From assembly GCF_900116285.1 (NCBI RefSeq), contig NZ_FPAJ01000001.1:496001-560000 (forward strand): DNA of 64,000 bases, in the 5' to 3' direction. A program made the translations under genes and the position numbers. This document shows, piece after piece, positions 16,240 to 24,520 of this stretch; position 1 is the first letter of the stretch; each line of letters begins with the position of its first letter. Below the pieces are notes generated by a model. That model made no database searches. It was given only the letters and a program-made list of their open reading frames with translations, and had not been told where the DNA came from. This DNA comes from Sulfitobacter marinus. Lineage in GTDB: Bacteria; Pseudomonadota; Alphaproteobacteria; Rhodobacterales; Rhodobacteraceae.

Positions 16240-18648
16240 ATGTTAGAGCCTCTGAACGCATCCTACCCCGTGTTGCCCCTGCGCGACATCGTGGTGTTCC
16301 CCCATATGATCGTCCCGCTTTTCGTGGGTCGCGAAAAATCCGTGCGTGCCTTGGAAGAAGTGATGGCTGACGATAAGCAGATCCTGCTGTCCAGCCAGAT
16401 TGACCCCGGCATGGATGACCCAGACGCAGATGGTATTTTCCAGACAGGTGTGCTGGCGAATGTGTTGCAACTGCTGAAACTGCCCGATGGCACCGTCAAG
16501 GTGCTTGTCGAAGGGCAATCACGTGTGCGCATCACTGAATACCTTGAAAACGATAGCTTTTTCGAAGCTACGGCAGAGTATCTGAGCGAGATTCCCGGTG
16601 ATGAAACCACTACGCGGGCGCTGATCAAGACGGTTGCCGAAGAGTTCGAGCGTTATTCCAAAGTCAAAAAGAACGTACCCGAAGAGGCGCTGACAGCTGT
16701 GTTGGAAGCGACCGAACCTGCACGTCTTGCTGATTTGGTGGCGGGGCATTTAGGGATCGAGGTCGAGCAAAAGCAAGATTTGCTTGAAACGCTTTCCGTG
16801 TCTGAACGTCTTGAGAAAGTTTACGGGCTGATGCAGGGCGAAATGTCCGTGTTGCAGGTCGAGAAAAAGATCAAGACCCGCGTAAAAAGCCAAATGGAAA
16901 AAACACAGCGCGAATATTACCTGAATGAGCAAATGAAAGCCATTCAGACCGAGCTGGGTGACGGCGAGGAAGGCAAAGGCGAGTTGGCCGAACTTGAGGC
17001 GCGTGTCGCTGAAACCAAGCTGAGCAAAGAGGCAAAGGAAAAGGTCGACAGCGAGCTGAAAAAGCTCAAGAATATGTCGCCCATGTCTGCCGAGGCCACA
17101 GTTGTGCGCAACTATCTTGACTGGATCCTGTCGATCCCGTGGAATGTCAAATCACGCACCAAAAAGGACTTGGTCAAAGCGCAGCAAGTACTGGACGATG
17201 ATCACTATGGCCTTGAAAAGGTTAAAGAACGCATCGTGGAATACCTTGCTGTGCAGCAGCGGTCTTCCAAGCTGAAAGGTCCGATCATGTGCCTTGTCGG
17301 CCCTCCTGGTGTGGGTAAAACGTCGCTTGGTAAATCAGTGGCCAAGGCCACAGGGCGCGAATTCATTCGCATCAGCCTTGGTGGCGTGCGTGACGAATCC
17401 GAAATTCGTGGTCACCGCCGGACGTATATCGGCTCCATGCCGGGTAAGATCATTCAGGCGCTCAAAAAAGCTAAGACGAATAACCCGCTGATCTTGCTCG
17501 ATGAAATCGACAAGATGGGGCAGGATTTCCGCGGCGATCCCGCGTCGGCGATGCTCGAGGTGCTTGATCCGGAACAGAACTCCACCTTCGTGGATCACTA
17601 TCTTGAGGTCGAATATGACCTATCGAACGTGATGTTCCTGACAACGTCGAACAGCTATAACATGCCGGGCCCGCTTCTTGACCGGATGGAGATTATCCCG
17701 CTGTCGGGCTATACCGAGGATGAAAAGCGCGAGATTGCCAAACAGCATCTTGTCGCCAAACAAGTCAAGAATCACGGTCTGAAGGCAAAGGAATTTGCCA
17801 TTGAAGACAGTGCCTTGACCAGCATGATCCGGTATTACACCCGCGAGGCCGGCGTGCGTAATCTTGAGCGTGAAATCGCGAAAGTGGCGCGCAAGTCGCT
17901 GACCAAAATCGTCAAGAAAGAGGCCGAAAGCATCACGGTGAATGCTGACAACATCGAGGATTTCCTTGGCGTTAAGAAGTATCGCTATGGTCTGGCCGAG
18001 CTTGAAGATCAGATCGGTGTGGTGACCGGCTTGGCCTATACGTCGGTCGGGGGTGAATTGCTCCAGATTGAGGCATTGCGCCTGCCGGGTAAGGGCCGGA
18101 TGAAGACCACGGGTAAGCTGGGCGATGTGATGAAGGAATCCATCGACGCCGCAAGCAGTTATGTACGGTCGATCAGCCCGCAGATCGGGGTCAAGCCGCC
18201 CAAGTTCGACACGCTCGATATCCACGTGCACGTGCCCGATGGTGCCACACCCAAGGACGGCCCCTCGGCTGGTTTGGCGATGGTGACGTCGATCGTATCG
18301 GTGCTGACGCAAATCCCCGTCCGGCGTGATATCGCCATGACGGGCGAGGTGTCGCTGCGCGGGAATGCGATGCCGATTGGTGGGCTCAAGGAAAAGCTGC
18401 TTGCCGCCTTGCGCGGTGGAATTACCACGGTTTTGATCCCCAAAGAGAACGAAAAGGATCTGCCGGATATCCCCGACAACGTGAAGGAAGGGCTGAAAAT
18501 CATCCCGGTCGAACATGTGTCCGAAGTCTTGCAGCATGCTCTTGTGCGGCAGCCTGATCCAATTGAGTGGGATCAAGAAGCCGAAGATGCGGCGGCAGCT
18601 GCGCTGGCTAAAAAATCCCCAAGCGCGGACAATGCTACTGCGCATTGA
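16240..18648 (+). CDS. lon: ATP-dependent Lon protease
   Basis: An 802-residue LonA protease. The N-terminal substrate-binding domain (YPVLPLRDIVVFPHMIVPLFVGR) and a coiled-coil region are followed by the AAA+ module with Walker A GPPGVGKT at about residues 354-361 and Walker B LILLDEIDKM. The C-terminal protease domain has the Ser-Lys dyad, Ser676 in PKDGPSAGLAMVTS and Lys719 in GGLKEKLLAAL. It degrades misfolded and short-lived regulatory proteins, including cell-cycle factors in alphaproteobacteria. The start at 16240 has AAGGAA six bases upstream; the frame is open to 16180. Confidence 0.97.
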   Translation: MLEPLNASYPVLPLRDIVVFPHMIVPLFVGREKSVRALEEVMADDKQILLSSQIDPGMDDPDADGIFQTGVLANVLQLLKLPDGTVKVLVEGQSRVRITEYLENDSFFEATAEYLSEIPGDETTTRALIKTVAEEFERYSKVKKNVPEEALTAVLEATEPARLADLVAGHLGIEVEQKQDLLETLSVSERLEKVYGLMQGEMSVLQVEKKIKTRVKSQMEKTQREYYLNEQMKAIQTELGDGEEGKGELAELEARVAETKLSKEAKEKVDSELKKLKNMSPMSAEATVVRNYLDWILSIPWNVKSRTKKDLVKAQQVLDDDHYGLEKVKERIVEYLAVQQRSSKLKGPIMCLVGPPGVGKTSLGKSVAKATGREFIRISLGGVRDESEIRGHRRTYIGSMPGKIIQALKKAKTNNPLILLDEIDKMGQDFRGDPASAMLEVLDPEQNSTFVDHYLEVEYDLSNVMFLTTSNSYNMPGPLLDRMEIIPLSGYTEDEKREIAKQHLVAKQVKNHGLKAKEFAIEDSALTSMIRYYTREAGVRNLEREIAKVARKSLTKIVKKEAESITVNADNIEDFLGVKKYRYGLAELEDQIGVVTGLAYTSVGGELLQIEALRLPGKGRMKTTGKLGDVMKESIDAASSYVRSISPQIGVKPPKFDTLDIHVHVPDGATPKDGPSAGLAMVTSIVSVLTQIPVRRDIAMTGEVSLRGNAMPIGGLKEKLLAALRGGITTVLIPKENEKDLPDIPDNVKEGLKIIPVEHVSEVLQHALVRQPDPIEWDQEAEDAAAAALAKKSPSADNATAH

Positions 18649-18671
18649 TCCCGCTGATACGCAAAAACATG

Positions 18672-18697
18672 GCCGCCCTGGAAACGGGGCGGCTTTT
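18672..18697 (+). terminator. Intrinsic terminator after lon
   Basis: GCCGCCC pairs with GGGCGGC around an eight-base loop, followed by TTTT. Confidence 0.8.
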
Positions 18698-18817
18698 GCA
18701 GTTCAGGACACTGCGCCTAAATAAGAACCACTTGAACAGTACTGCGACCGCAATGCTGGTGTTCACTAAATTCTCACGCTATAAAGTTGTGTAGCGGCAA
18801 ATCGGCGGGAGCGTCTC

Positions 18818-19255
18818 ATGAGCAGTCCAACAAAACCGAGAAAATCGACAGCAGACCGGTCGAAATTGCCCGCCGCCATGAGAAGCAAATCCATACAAAC
18901 CGTCACGCCACCTGCCTCTCGCAGGGCGCAGGCAACCAAAGCGGCTACACCAAACCCCGACGCACCGCGCCCGGTGATTATTGGCCCGGTCATGCGCAAG
19001 AAAGAGCTAATCGATCTGGTCGTCGAGCGGTCAGGCATCAAGAAAAAGGATGCCAAGCCCGTCGTCGAAGCCATGCTTTCAGTACTGGGGGAGGCATTGG
19101 GCGACAGCCGCGAATTAAACCTCCTGCCGATGGGGAAATTCAAAGTCTTGAACGAGAAAGATCTGGCAAACGGCAAAATGATGCGTGTGAAAGTGCGTCA
19201 AGTGAAAACCGCAGCTGCGCCGCGCAGGAACGCCGAGATCAAAGCAGACGGCTAA
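18818..19255 (+). CDS. HU family DNA-binding protein with long basic N-terminal tail
   Basis: A 145-residue protein whose last 87 residues form a HU/IHF-like domain (MRKKELIDLVVERSGIKKKDAKPVVEAMLSVLGEAL, then LNLLPMGKFKVLNEKDLANG). The first 58 residues are low-complexity and rich in Ala, Pro, Ser, Arg and Lys. The ATG at 18818 has GGGAG six bases upstream, whereas the internal Met59 has none, so the long form is favoured. Such tailed HU proteins occur in Rhodobacterales next to lon and tRNA genes. It probably bends and compacts DNA; the tail may add non-specific contacts. Confidence 0.8.
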   Translation: MSSPTKPRKSTADRSKLPAAMRSKSIQTVTPPASRRAQATKAATPNPDAPRPVIIGPVMRKKELIDLVVERSGIKKKDAKPVVEAMLSVLGEALGDSRELNLLPMGKFKVLNEKDLANGKMMRVKVRQVKTAAAPRRNAEIKADG

Positions 19256-19359
19256 GACACACAAGCGCCGCCGCGCTATGGTAAAAGCCGTGAGCATATC
19301 AGGACTGCAGATAAATATCCCATTATCTCAGGATATTAGGCTGTGTTTTGAATGGGGGA

Positions 19360-19435
<76 letters not shown>

Positions 19436-19562
19436 GTGAGCGTTCTACTATCCAAGCCCCACGGGTGTTTCAACCCCATTAATGCGCTGACTTCAAATTT
19501 TCTGCAAAAGTTTTGAGATAGGCGGCTGCAGGGGCCTATGGCGGGGCCGTCAGGGTCCTAAC

Positions 19563-19595
19563 TTTCCTATGCATTATTCAAAGATGCGCAGGAAA
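19563..19595. promoter_or_regulatory. Imperfect hairpin/dyad upstream of tupB
   Basis: TTTCCT-A-TGCAT and ATGC-GC-AGGAAA form an inverted repeat around a nine-base loop, in the 280-base gap between tRNA-Val and the tungstate transporter. No ModE/TupR box or molybdenum-cofactor riboswitch is recognisable here, so its role is open. The rest of this gap shows nothing clear apart from a GGGAAAACCC stretch near the start of tupB. Confidence 0.25.
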
Positions 19596-19718
19596 TACCC
19601 CAATCATTTTAAAGGGCTGGACCTTCTTGAGGGGTGATCTCAGCACTTTCTACTTGCCATTCCTAGGGGAAAACCCGACCGTAAATTCCGTAGGGCGGGA
19701 AACGGGATCGCGCGGCAT

Positions 19719-20423
19719 ATGGTTGATATTTGGGAGGGATTGAGCGCGGCATTCTGGCTGATCGTGCAGTTCGATACCGAGCTTTGGGAAATTAGCCTAA
19801 GATCGTTGCGTGTGACCCTGACCGCCTTGGTGATCGCATCCGTAATTGCCATCCCCTTGGGGACATATCTGGCGGTGCAGCGGTTTCGCTATCGGCGTTT
19901 TACGATATCGCTGATCAATGCGTTGATGGGCTTGCCGCCGGTCGTTGTGGGGTTGGTCGTGTATATTTTACTGTCCCGCTCTGGCCCTTTTGGCGTATTG
20001 AATCTGCTGTTTACACCGACGGCGATGATCATCGCGCAGGTGATCATTATCACGCCCGTTATCGCGTCCATTGCCCACCAGTCGATGCGCGAATTATGGG
20101 CTGAATATCATGATTTGCTAATCTCGCTGAACACATCGAAATGGCAGCGGATCACGACCTTGGTCCGGGATGGACGGCGTAATTTGCTGACCGCAGCGCT
20201 GGCGGGTTTTGGCCGCGCCATAGGCGAGGTGGGCGCAATCATGATCGTCGGCGGCAATATTGACCATGTGACCCGTGTGCTGACCACCGCCATCGCGCTT
20301 GAGACGGGAAAGGGCGATTTTGCGCTGGCCTTGGGGCTGGGCTTTGTCCTTATCGGCTTGGCGATTGTGGTGAATTTGGCGATCCACACCCTGTCGCGCA
20401 CAGAACGGGAGGGCCAATGGTGA
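19719..20423 (+). CDS. tupB: Tungstate ABC transporter permease
   Basis: A 234-residue inner membrane permease with about five to six helices. The binding-protein-dependent transport signature (EAA loop) is in LVRDGRRNLLTAALAGFGRAIGEVGAIMIVGGN, and NALMGLPPVVVGLVVYILLSRSGPFG is typical of TupB. The protein differs from molybdate ModB in this last motif and in operon order. It overlaps the ATPase gene by seven bases. With TupA and TupC it imports tungstate, which fits the molybdenum/tungsten formate dehydrogenase encoded 9 kb downstream. Confidence 0.88.
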   Translation: MVDIWEGLSAAFWLIVQFDTELWEISLRSLRVTLTALVIASVIAIPLGTYLAVQRFRYRRFTISLINALMGLPPVVVGLVVYILLSRSGPFGVLNLLFTPTAMIIAQVIIITPVIASIAHQSMRELWAEYHDLLISLNTSKWQRITTLVRDGRRNLLTAALAGFGRAIGEVGAIMIVGGNIDHVTRVLTTAIALETGKGDFALALGLGFVLIGLAIVVNLAIHTLSRTEREGQW

Positions 20424-21124
20424 GCCGTCTCTTTCCCCTGACATTACAAGATGTTGCCGTCCGCAGACAGGGTAAGCGGATCATTGGTCCCATTGATATG
20501 GTGCTGGATCCGTCGGGTCCGACGATGGTGATCGGGCCGAACGGATCGGGCAAAACCACATTGCTGCGCGTCATGCACGGGATTGAACGGATCAGTGCCG
20601 GTTCTGCCACTTGGGCCGCGCCGGACAGCTCAAAACACGCGTTTGTATTTCAGTCGCCTATTGTCATGCGCCGGTCGGTGGTTGAAAATCTGGCCTATCC
20701 GCTGCGGCTGGTGAAAACCCCCGCGGCGCAGATCAAGGAAACGGTGGATTATTGGCTGGACCGGATCGGGCTCACGCCGGTGCAAAACAGCCCTGCAACG
20801 CGTCTGTCGGGCGGCGAGCGGCAGAAACTGGCCATTGCCCGCGCCTTGGTCCGCAAACCTGATGTGCTGTTTCTGGATGAACCTTGCGCCAATCTGGACG
20901 GCCGCGCCACCCACGAGATCGAGACTCTGCTGCAAGAGATTGCAGAGGCGGGCACGCATCTGGTGATGGCCACCCACGACATGGGGCAGGCACGGCGGTT
21001 GGCCCATGATCTGGTGTTTATGCTGGACGGAAAAATTCACGAAACGGGGCCGGCGGCTACCAAGTTTTCGACCCCCGAAACCCAAGCACTTGCTGCTTTT
21101 TTAAGAGGAGACATTGTAACATGA
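20417..21124 (+). CDS. tupC: Tungstate ABC transporter ATP-binding protein
   Basis: A 235-residue ABC ATPase with Walker A GPNGSGKTT, Q-loop VFQSP, signature LSGGERQKLAIARAL and Walker B VLFLDEPCANLD, followed by the switch histidine in ATHD. It overlaps its neighbours on both sides (tupB by seven, tupA by four bases), so the three genes form one translationally coupled unit. It powers uptake through TupB. Confidence 0.88.
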   Translation: MVSRLFPLTLQDVAVRRQGKRIIGPIDMVLDPSGPTMVIGPNGSGKTTLLRVMHGIERISAGSATWAAPDSSKHAFVFQSPIVMRRSVVENLAYPLRLVKTPAAQIKETVDYWLDRIGLTPVQNSPATRLSGGERQKLAIARALVRKPDVLFLDEPCANLDGRATHEIETLLQEIAEAGTHLVMATHDMGQARRLAHDLVFMLDGKIHETGPAATKFSTPETQALAAFLRGDIVT

Positions 21125-21921
21125 AACGACTTTTAACTGCTGTCACACTGCTGCTATGGGCACAGACGGCCAGCGCCGATGAAATGCGTATGGCGGTGAC
21201 CACATCCTTTGATAACTCGGGTTTGGCCGATGTCTTGCTGCCGGCGATCAAGGCTGATGTTGATCTGGATGTAAGGCTTTTGGTGGTGGGCACCGGTCAG
21301 GCATTGCGCTTGGGCGAGGCGGGGGATGTCGATGCCGTATTGGTTCATTCCAAAGCGGCAGAGGAAAAATTCGTTGCCGAGGGTCACGGCACGCACCGCC
21401 GCGAGATCATGTATAATGATTTCGTTTTTGTCGGCCCCAACGCTGACCCCGCAGAGATTGCAGGTGCGACCAGTGCGGCGGATGCGGTGCAGCGGATCGA
21501 GGGTGTCAAAGCCTCGTTCGTCAGCCGTGGTGACGACAGCGGCACCCATAAGGCCGAGAAAAAGATCTGGGCCGGTGCGGGGCTGGACAGTGCTGCCTTC
21601 GGCGATTGGTACCGTCCGGTCGGGGCAGGGATGGGGGCCGCATTGAACACGGCTGCTGGCATGAATGCCTATATTCTGGCCGACCGCGCCAGCTGGCTGA
21701 ACTTTGGCAACAAAGCCGATCTGGCGCTGCTGTATTCCGGCGATCCGGCCCTGTTTAATCAATACGCACTGCTGCCGGTGAACCCCGATAAAAATGCCAA
21801 CATTCGCAACGACTTGGCGATGAAGCTTGAAGGCTGGTTGACCAGCCCGCGCGCCGCTGAATTGATCAATGGCTACAAGATCAACGGCCAACCGTTGTTC
21901 GTGTTTAACGCGACACCTTAA
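21121..21921 (+). CDS. tupA: Tungstate-binding periplasmic protein
   Basis: A 266-residue periplasmic protein with a signal peptide (MKRLLTAVTLLLWAQTASA). The mature start MAVTTSFDNSGL corresponds to the oxyanion-binding TTTS region of TupA, and VGTGQALRLGEAGDVDAVLVHS, FVSRGDDSGTHKAEKKIW and AAGMNAYILADRASW are conserved in the family. TupA selects tungstate over molybdate with high affinity. Its stop overlaps by four bases the stop of the convergent DUF6505 gene at a TTAA palindrome. Confidence 0.88.
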   Translation: MKRLLTAVTLLLWAQTASADEMRMAVTTSFDNSGLADVLLPAIKADVDLDVRLLVVGTGQALRLGEAGDVDAVLVHSKAAEEKFVAEGHGTHRREIMYNDFVFVGPNADPAEIAGATSAADAVQRIEGVKASFVSRGDDSGTHKAEKKIWAGAGLDSAAFGDWYRPVGAGMGAALNTAAGMNAYILADRASWLNFGNKADLALLYSGDPALFNQYALLPVNPDKNANIRNDLAMKLEGWLTSPRAAELINGYKINGQPLFVFNATP

Positions 21922-22439
21922 GGGTCGTGATGATGCCCATGATTATGGTCATGGGCATCATCCTCGTCCAGTGATCCATGCACGGCGAATTGCATAATGT
22001 CGGCATCCTGCGCTTCGATCACGCGGTAGGCTTCTTTAACCCCTGCGGGGGTCAATTCGCGCGACACGGTCAGCAGGGTGTTCGGCCCGTGATCTTCGCA
22101 CAGCTCGGCCATCTGGGCGATTTCCTCTTTGGCGACGGCAATCGCGGCCTCAAGATCTGGCGCGCCATAGATGTCGACGAAATGCTGGGCCAGCAGACCT
22201 GCCAGCACATCATGTTCATGCGGCTCAATCTGCGTCACCGCGACAAAACTGACCCTGCCAAAGGTCTCCATCCCCATCCATCCGTTGGCGAACGCTTGCC
22301 GCGCCTTGCCGACCAAATCACCTTCGCTCCAGTTTGAAAACTCGAACCCGCCGGAAATACACCATTCACCGGTGCGCGCAGGGTTGTGAAAAACGCGGGT
22401 GTCGCTTTCGTCAAAATGGATGGCGCGGGCTAGGTTCAT
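21918..22439 (-). CDS. DUF6505-type protein with histidine-rich tail (FDH accessory locus)
   Basis: A 173-residue soluble protein starting MNLARAIHFDESDTRVFHNPA. I recognise it from memory as the small DUF6505 type that accompanies formate dehydrogenase accessory genes in alphaproteobacteria; its function is unknown. The C-terminus is acidic and histidine-rich (DEDDAHDHNHGHHHDP), a likely metal-binding tail. Its start overlaps the stop of the preceding ligase-like gene by four bases, so it is the last gene of the minus-strand accessory operon. A role in metal handling for the FDH is inference only. Confidence 0.65.
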   Translation of the reverse strand: MNLARAIHFDESDTRVFHNPARTGEWCISGGFEFSNWSEGDLVGKARQAFANGWMGMETFGRVSFVAVTQIEPHEHDVLAGLLAQHFVDIYGAPDLEAAIAVAKEEIAQMAELCEDHGPNTLLTVSRELTPAGVKEAYRVIEAQDADIMQFAVHGSLDEDDAHDHNHGHHHDP

Positions 22440-23140
22440 ACGGGCCTCGTGAGGGTTGCGGTCAGCGGTATCAATACGGTTTCTTGGTTGATCTTCAACA
22501 ACAACCCCAGCTTTTCATCAAGCCCGACGTAGCCACCGGTCTGCCCGGCCACCGTGATTTCGCCGTCAAGGCCATGGGCAAGGCCAGCCCATTCTGTATG
22601 CAGTTTGGCCATGCCGCCGTCGGCCCAATTGTTGATCCCGACGAGGGTATGGCGTACCCAAGCTTCAAGCATTTGATCAGGGGCCAGATCGGCGCAACCT
22701 TCGGCGTAGAGCGCTGTTTGATCCGGGGTCAGGCCGGTGTCATCTTGATCGGGCCACATCGACAAGTTCAGCGCAACGACCAGCCAATCGGGCACAGCAT
22801 CAGGGTCGACATCTGATGCGGCCATTTTCAACTGCCCCGCACGCCCGCCATTGATATAAAGACCGCCATCCCAGCCCAGATGCACGCCCACCTCGGGCGG
22901 GGCCAAGGCCCCAAGCGCGTTCTGAAATCCGACGCCGGACACCGGCAGCATCGCCACAGCATCGGCAAGCGGCACATCGGGGGCAAAGACGATGGCCGCG
23001 CGCAAATTACTGGACCCTAGATCGTAGATCACCAACCCTGCATCACAGCCCGCTTCTGCAGCTGCGCAAGCCAAGACAAAGGGATCATCGCCCTTGGCGT
23101 CCTGGCCGGAAAACAGCGGTGGAAACGCGGGCTTTGTCAT
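22436..23140 (-). CDS. Biotin/lipoate-protein-ligase-like protein (DUF4444 type)
   Basis: A 234-residue protein whose first 180 residues resemble the biotin/lipoate A/B ligase fold (FSGQDAKGDDPFVLACAAAEAGCDAGLVIYDLGSSNLRAAIVFAPD, then GVHLGWDGGLYINGGRAGQLKMA). The C-terminal 50 residues look like the small DUF4444 tail. The expected active-site lysine after the 'NG' turn is replaced by arginine-alanine (GGRAGQLK), so it may no longer make acyl-adenylate. It is coupled by four-base overlaps with the genes on both sides, within the FDH accessory operon. Confidence 0.7.
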   Translation of the reverse strand: MTKPAFPPLFSGQDAKGDDPFVLACAAAEAGCDAGLVIYDLGSSNLRAAIVFAPDVPLADAVAMLPVSGVGFQNALGALAPPEVGVHLGWDGGLYINGGRAGQLKMAASDVDPDAVPDWLVVALNLSMWPDQDDTGLTPDQTALYAEGCADLAPDQMLEAWVRHTLVGINNWADGGMAKLHTEWAGLAHGLDGEITVAGQTGGYVGLDEKLGLLLKINQETVLIPLTATLTRPV

Positions 23141-24204
23141 GCATGCCCTTGGGATATCAGGTCTTTTGCCACTTTGCGGAAAGCCAAGGCTTGGGCGCTT
23201 TCGGGTTTGGACACCACAATCGGCGCACCGCCATCTGCCGCCAGACGAATGTCGATATGTAGCGGGATTTCTGCCAGCAACGGCACGTCCAGCTTCTGCG
23301 CTTCCGCAGCGACACCGCCATGGCCGAACAGATGTTCCTCGTGACCGCAGGCCGAACAGATATGCGTGGACATGTTTTCGATCATGCCGATCAGGGGCGT
23401 GCCAAGCTGGTTGAACATGTCGATCCCCTTGCGGGCGTCCAGCAGGGCGATGTCTTGCGGGGTCGACACGATGATTGCGCCGTTGAGTTCGGCCTTTTGC
23501 GCAAGTGTCATCTGCACATCACCGGTGCCGGGCGGCAGATCAACGATCAGAACATCCAGCGCGCCCCATTGCACCTGAGACAGCATTTGTTGCAACGCGC
23601 CCATAAGCATCGGGCCGCGCCAGACAACGGCCTGATCCTCGTTGGTCATCAGGCCCAGCGACATCATGGTTACGCCGTAGTTACGCATCGGCAGGATCGT
23701 TTTTCCATCGGGTGACGCGGGCCGCCCCGACACCCCCAACATGCGCGGTTGCGAGGGCCCGTAAACATCCGCATCCAGCAAGCCGACGCGGCGGCCTTCG
23801 GCGGCCAGCGCGCAGGCCAGATTGGCAGCAACGGTTGATTTACCCACTCCGCCCTTGCCGGATGCCACGGCGATAATCCGGTCGATGCCGGGCACTTTTT
23901 GCGGGCCTGCGGGCGCAGAGCTGCGTGATCCTTTCAGATCAGGTGGCGGTTTGGGGGCGCTATGGGCCGTCAACACGATCGAGACGGATTTGACCCCGTC
24001 CAGCGCTTTGATCTGCGACTCGCCGGTGTCTTTGAGGGTCGTGTAGGCCGCCGCGTGATCGCCGCTGACTTCCATCACGAAACGTACAACACTATCCTCG
24101 ACGGTCAAAGCCTTGACGATGCCTGCCTCGACGATAGATGTGCCGCTGATCGGGTCCTTTAGGTCTGCCAGAACGGCTAGAACGGTTTCTCTGGTGACGC
24201 TCAC
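23137..24204 (-). CDS. apbC: Mrp/NBP35 family iron-sulfur carrier ATPase
   Basis: A 355-residue P-loop protein. An N-terminal MIP18-like domain (about residues 1-80) is followed by the ATPase domain with the deviant Walker A SGKGGVGKST, DADVYGPSQPRMLG, DLPPGTGDVQ and the CxxC pair HICSACGHEEHLFGHGG that holds a bridging cluster in the dimer. It carries and delivers Fe-S clusters. The GTG at 24204 lies one base after the DUF6494 stop and gives the family's usual start (SVTRETVLAVL); an ATG at 24240 would overlap the upstream gene by 35 bases. Its position in this operon suggests it serves formate dehydrogenase maturation. Confidence 0.88.
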   Translation of the reverse strand: MSVTRETVLAVLADLKDPISGTSIVEAGIVKALTVEDSVVRFVMEVSGDHAAAYTTLKDTGESQIKALDGVKSVSIVLTAHSAPKPPPDLKGSRSSAPAGPQKVPGIDRIIAVASGKGGVGKSTVAANLACALAAEGRRVGLLDADVYGPSQPRMLGVSGRPASPDGKTILPMRNYGVTMMSLGLMTNEDQAVVWRGPMLMGALQQMLSQVQWGALDVLIVDLPPGTGDVQMTLAQKAELNGAIIVSTPQDIALLDARKGIDMFNQLGTPLIGMIENMSTHICSACGHEEHLFGHGGVAAEAQKLDVPLLAEIPLHIDIRLAADGGAPIVVSKPESAQALAFRKVAKDLISQGHA

Positions 24205-24205
24205 C

Positions 24206-24400
24206 TTAGGATTGCCCCTCGATTTTGCCGGTAACGACATGTTCCATGTCCAGCCCGTCGATGGTCAACACCATCTTGGCGTCAAAGCTTTTGCCCGTGG
24301 TGTCGCCGGCGTTGCGCAGCGCCTCTTCGATGGCTTGTTGTGATGTCACGCCAACCTGTTTCAGGAACTTGCGCATCGACATGTTGAAATCTTCGCTCAT
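24206..24400 (-). CDS. Small DUF6494-type protein
   Basis: A 64-residue protein (MSEDFNMSMRKFLKQVGVTSQQAIEEAL...) with a helical, partly amphipathic first half and IDGLDMEHVVTGKIEG at the end. From memory it matches the small DUF6494 family found between mrp and the polyferredoxin gene in alphaproteobacterial formate dehydrogenase loci. No function is known. It is directly upstream of, and probably coupled to, the Mrp gene. Confidence 0.65.
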   Translation of the reverse strand: MSEDFNMSMRKFLKQVGVTSQQAIEEALRNAGDTTGKSFDAKMVLTIDGLDMEHVVTGKIEGQS

Positions 24401-24520
24401 TTTCGGGTCTCCGATGTCTGGGGCCGCTGTGCGGTCAACCTTGTGGGCTGGTGCGGTGGCGGCAATGGGAAAGGGGTATGTGTTTTTGTAACTGGCGGAT
24501 CGGGGCGCTGGCTTGCAAAA

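Noticed and set aside
19437-19718. Molybdenum/tungsten cofactor riboswitch or ModE-type box before tupB
   Set aside because: Only a short imperfect hairpin is present; the conserved multi-stem pattern and known boxes are missing.
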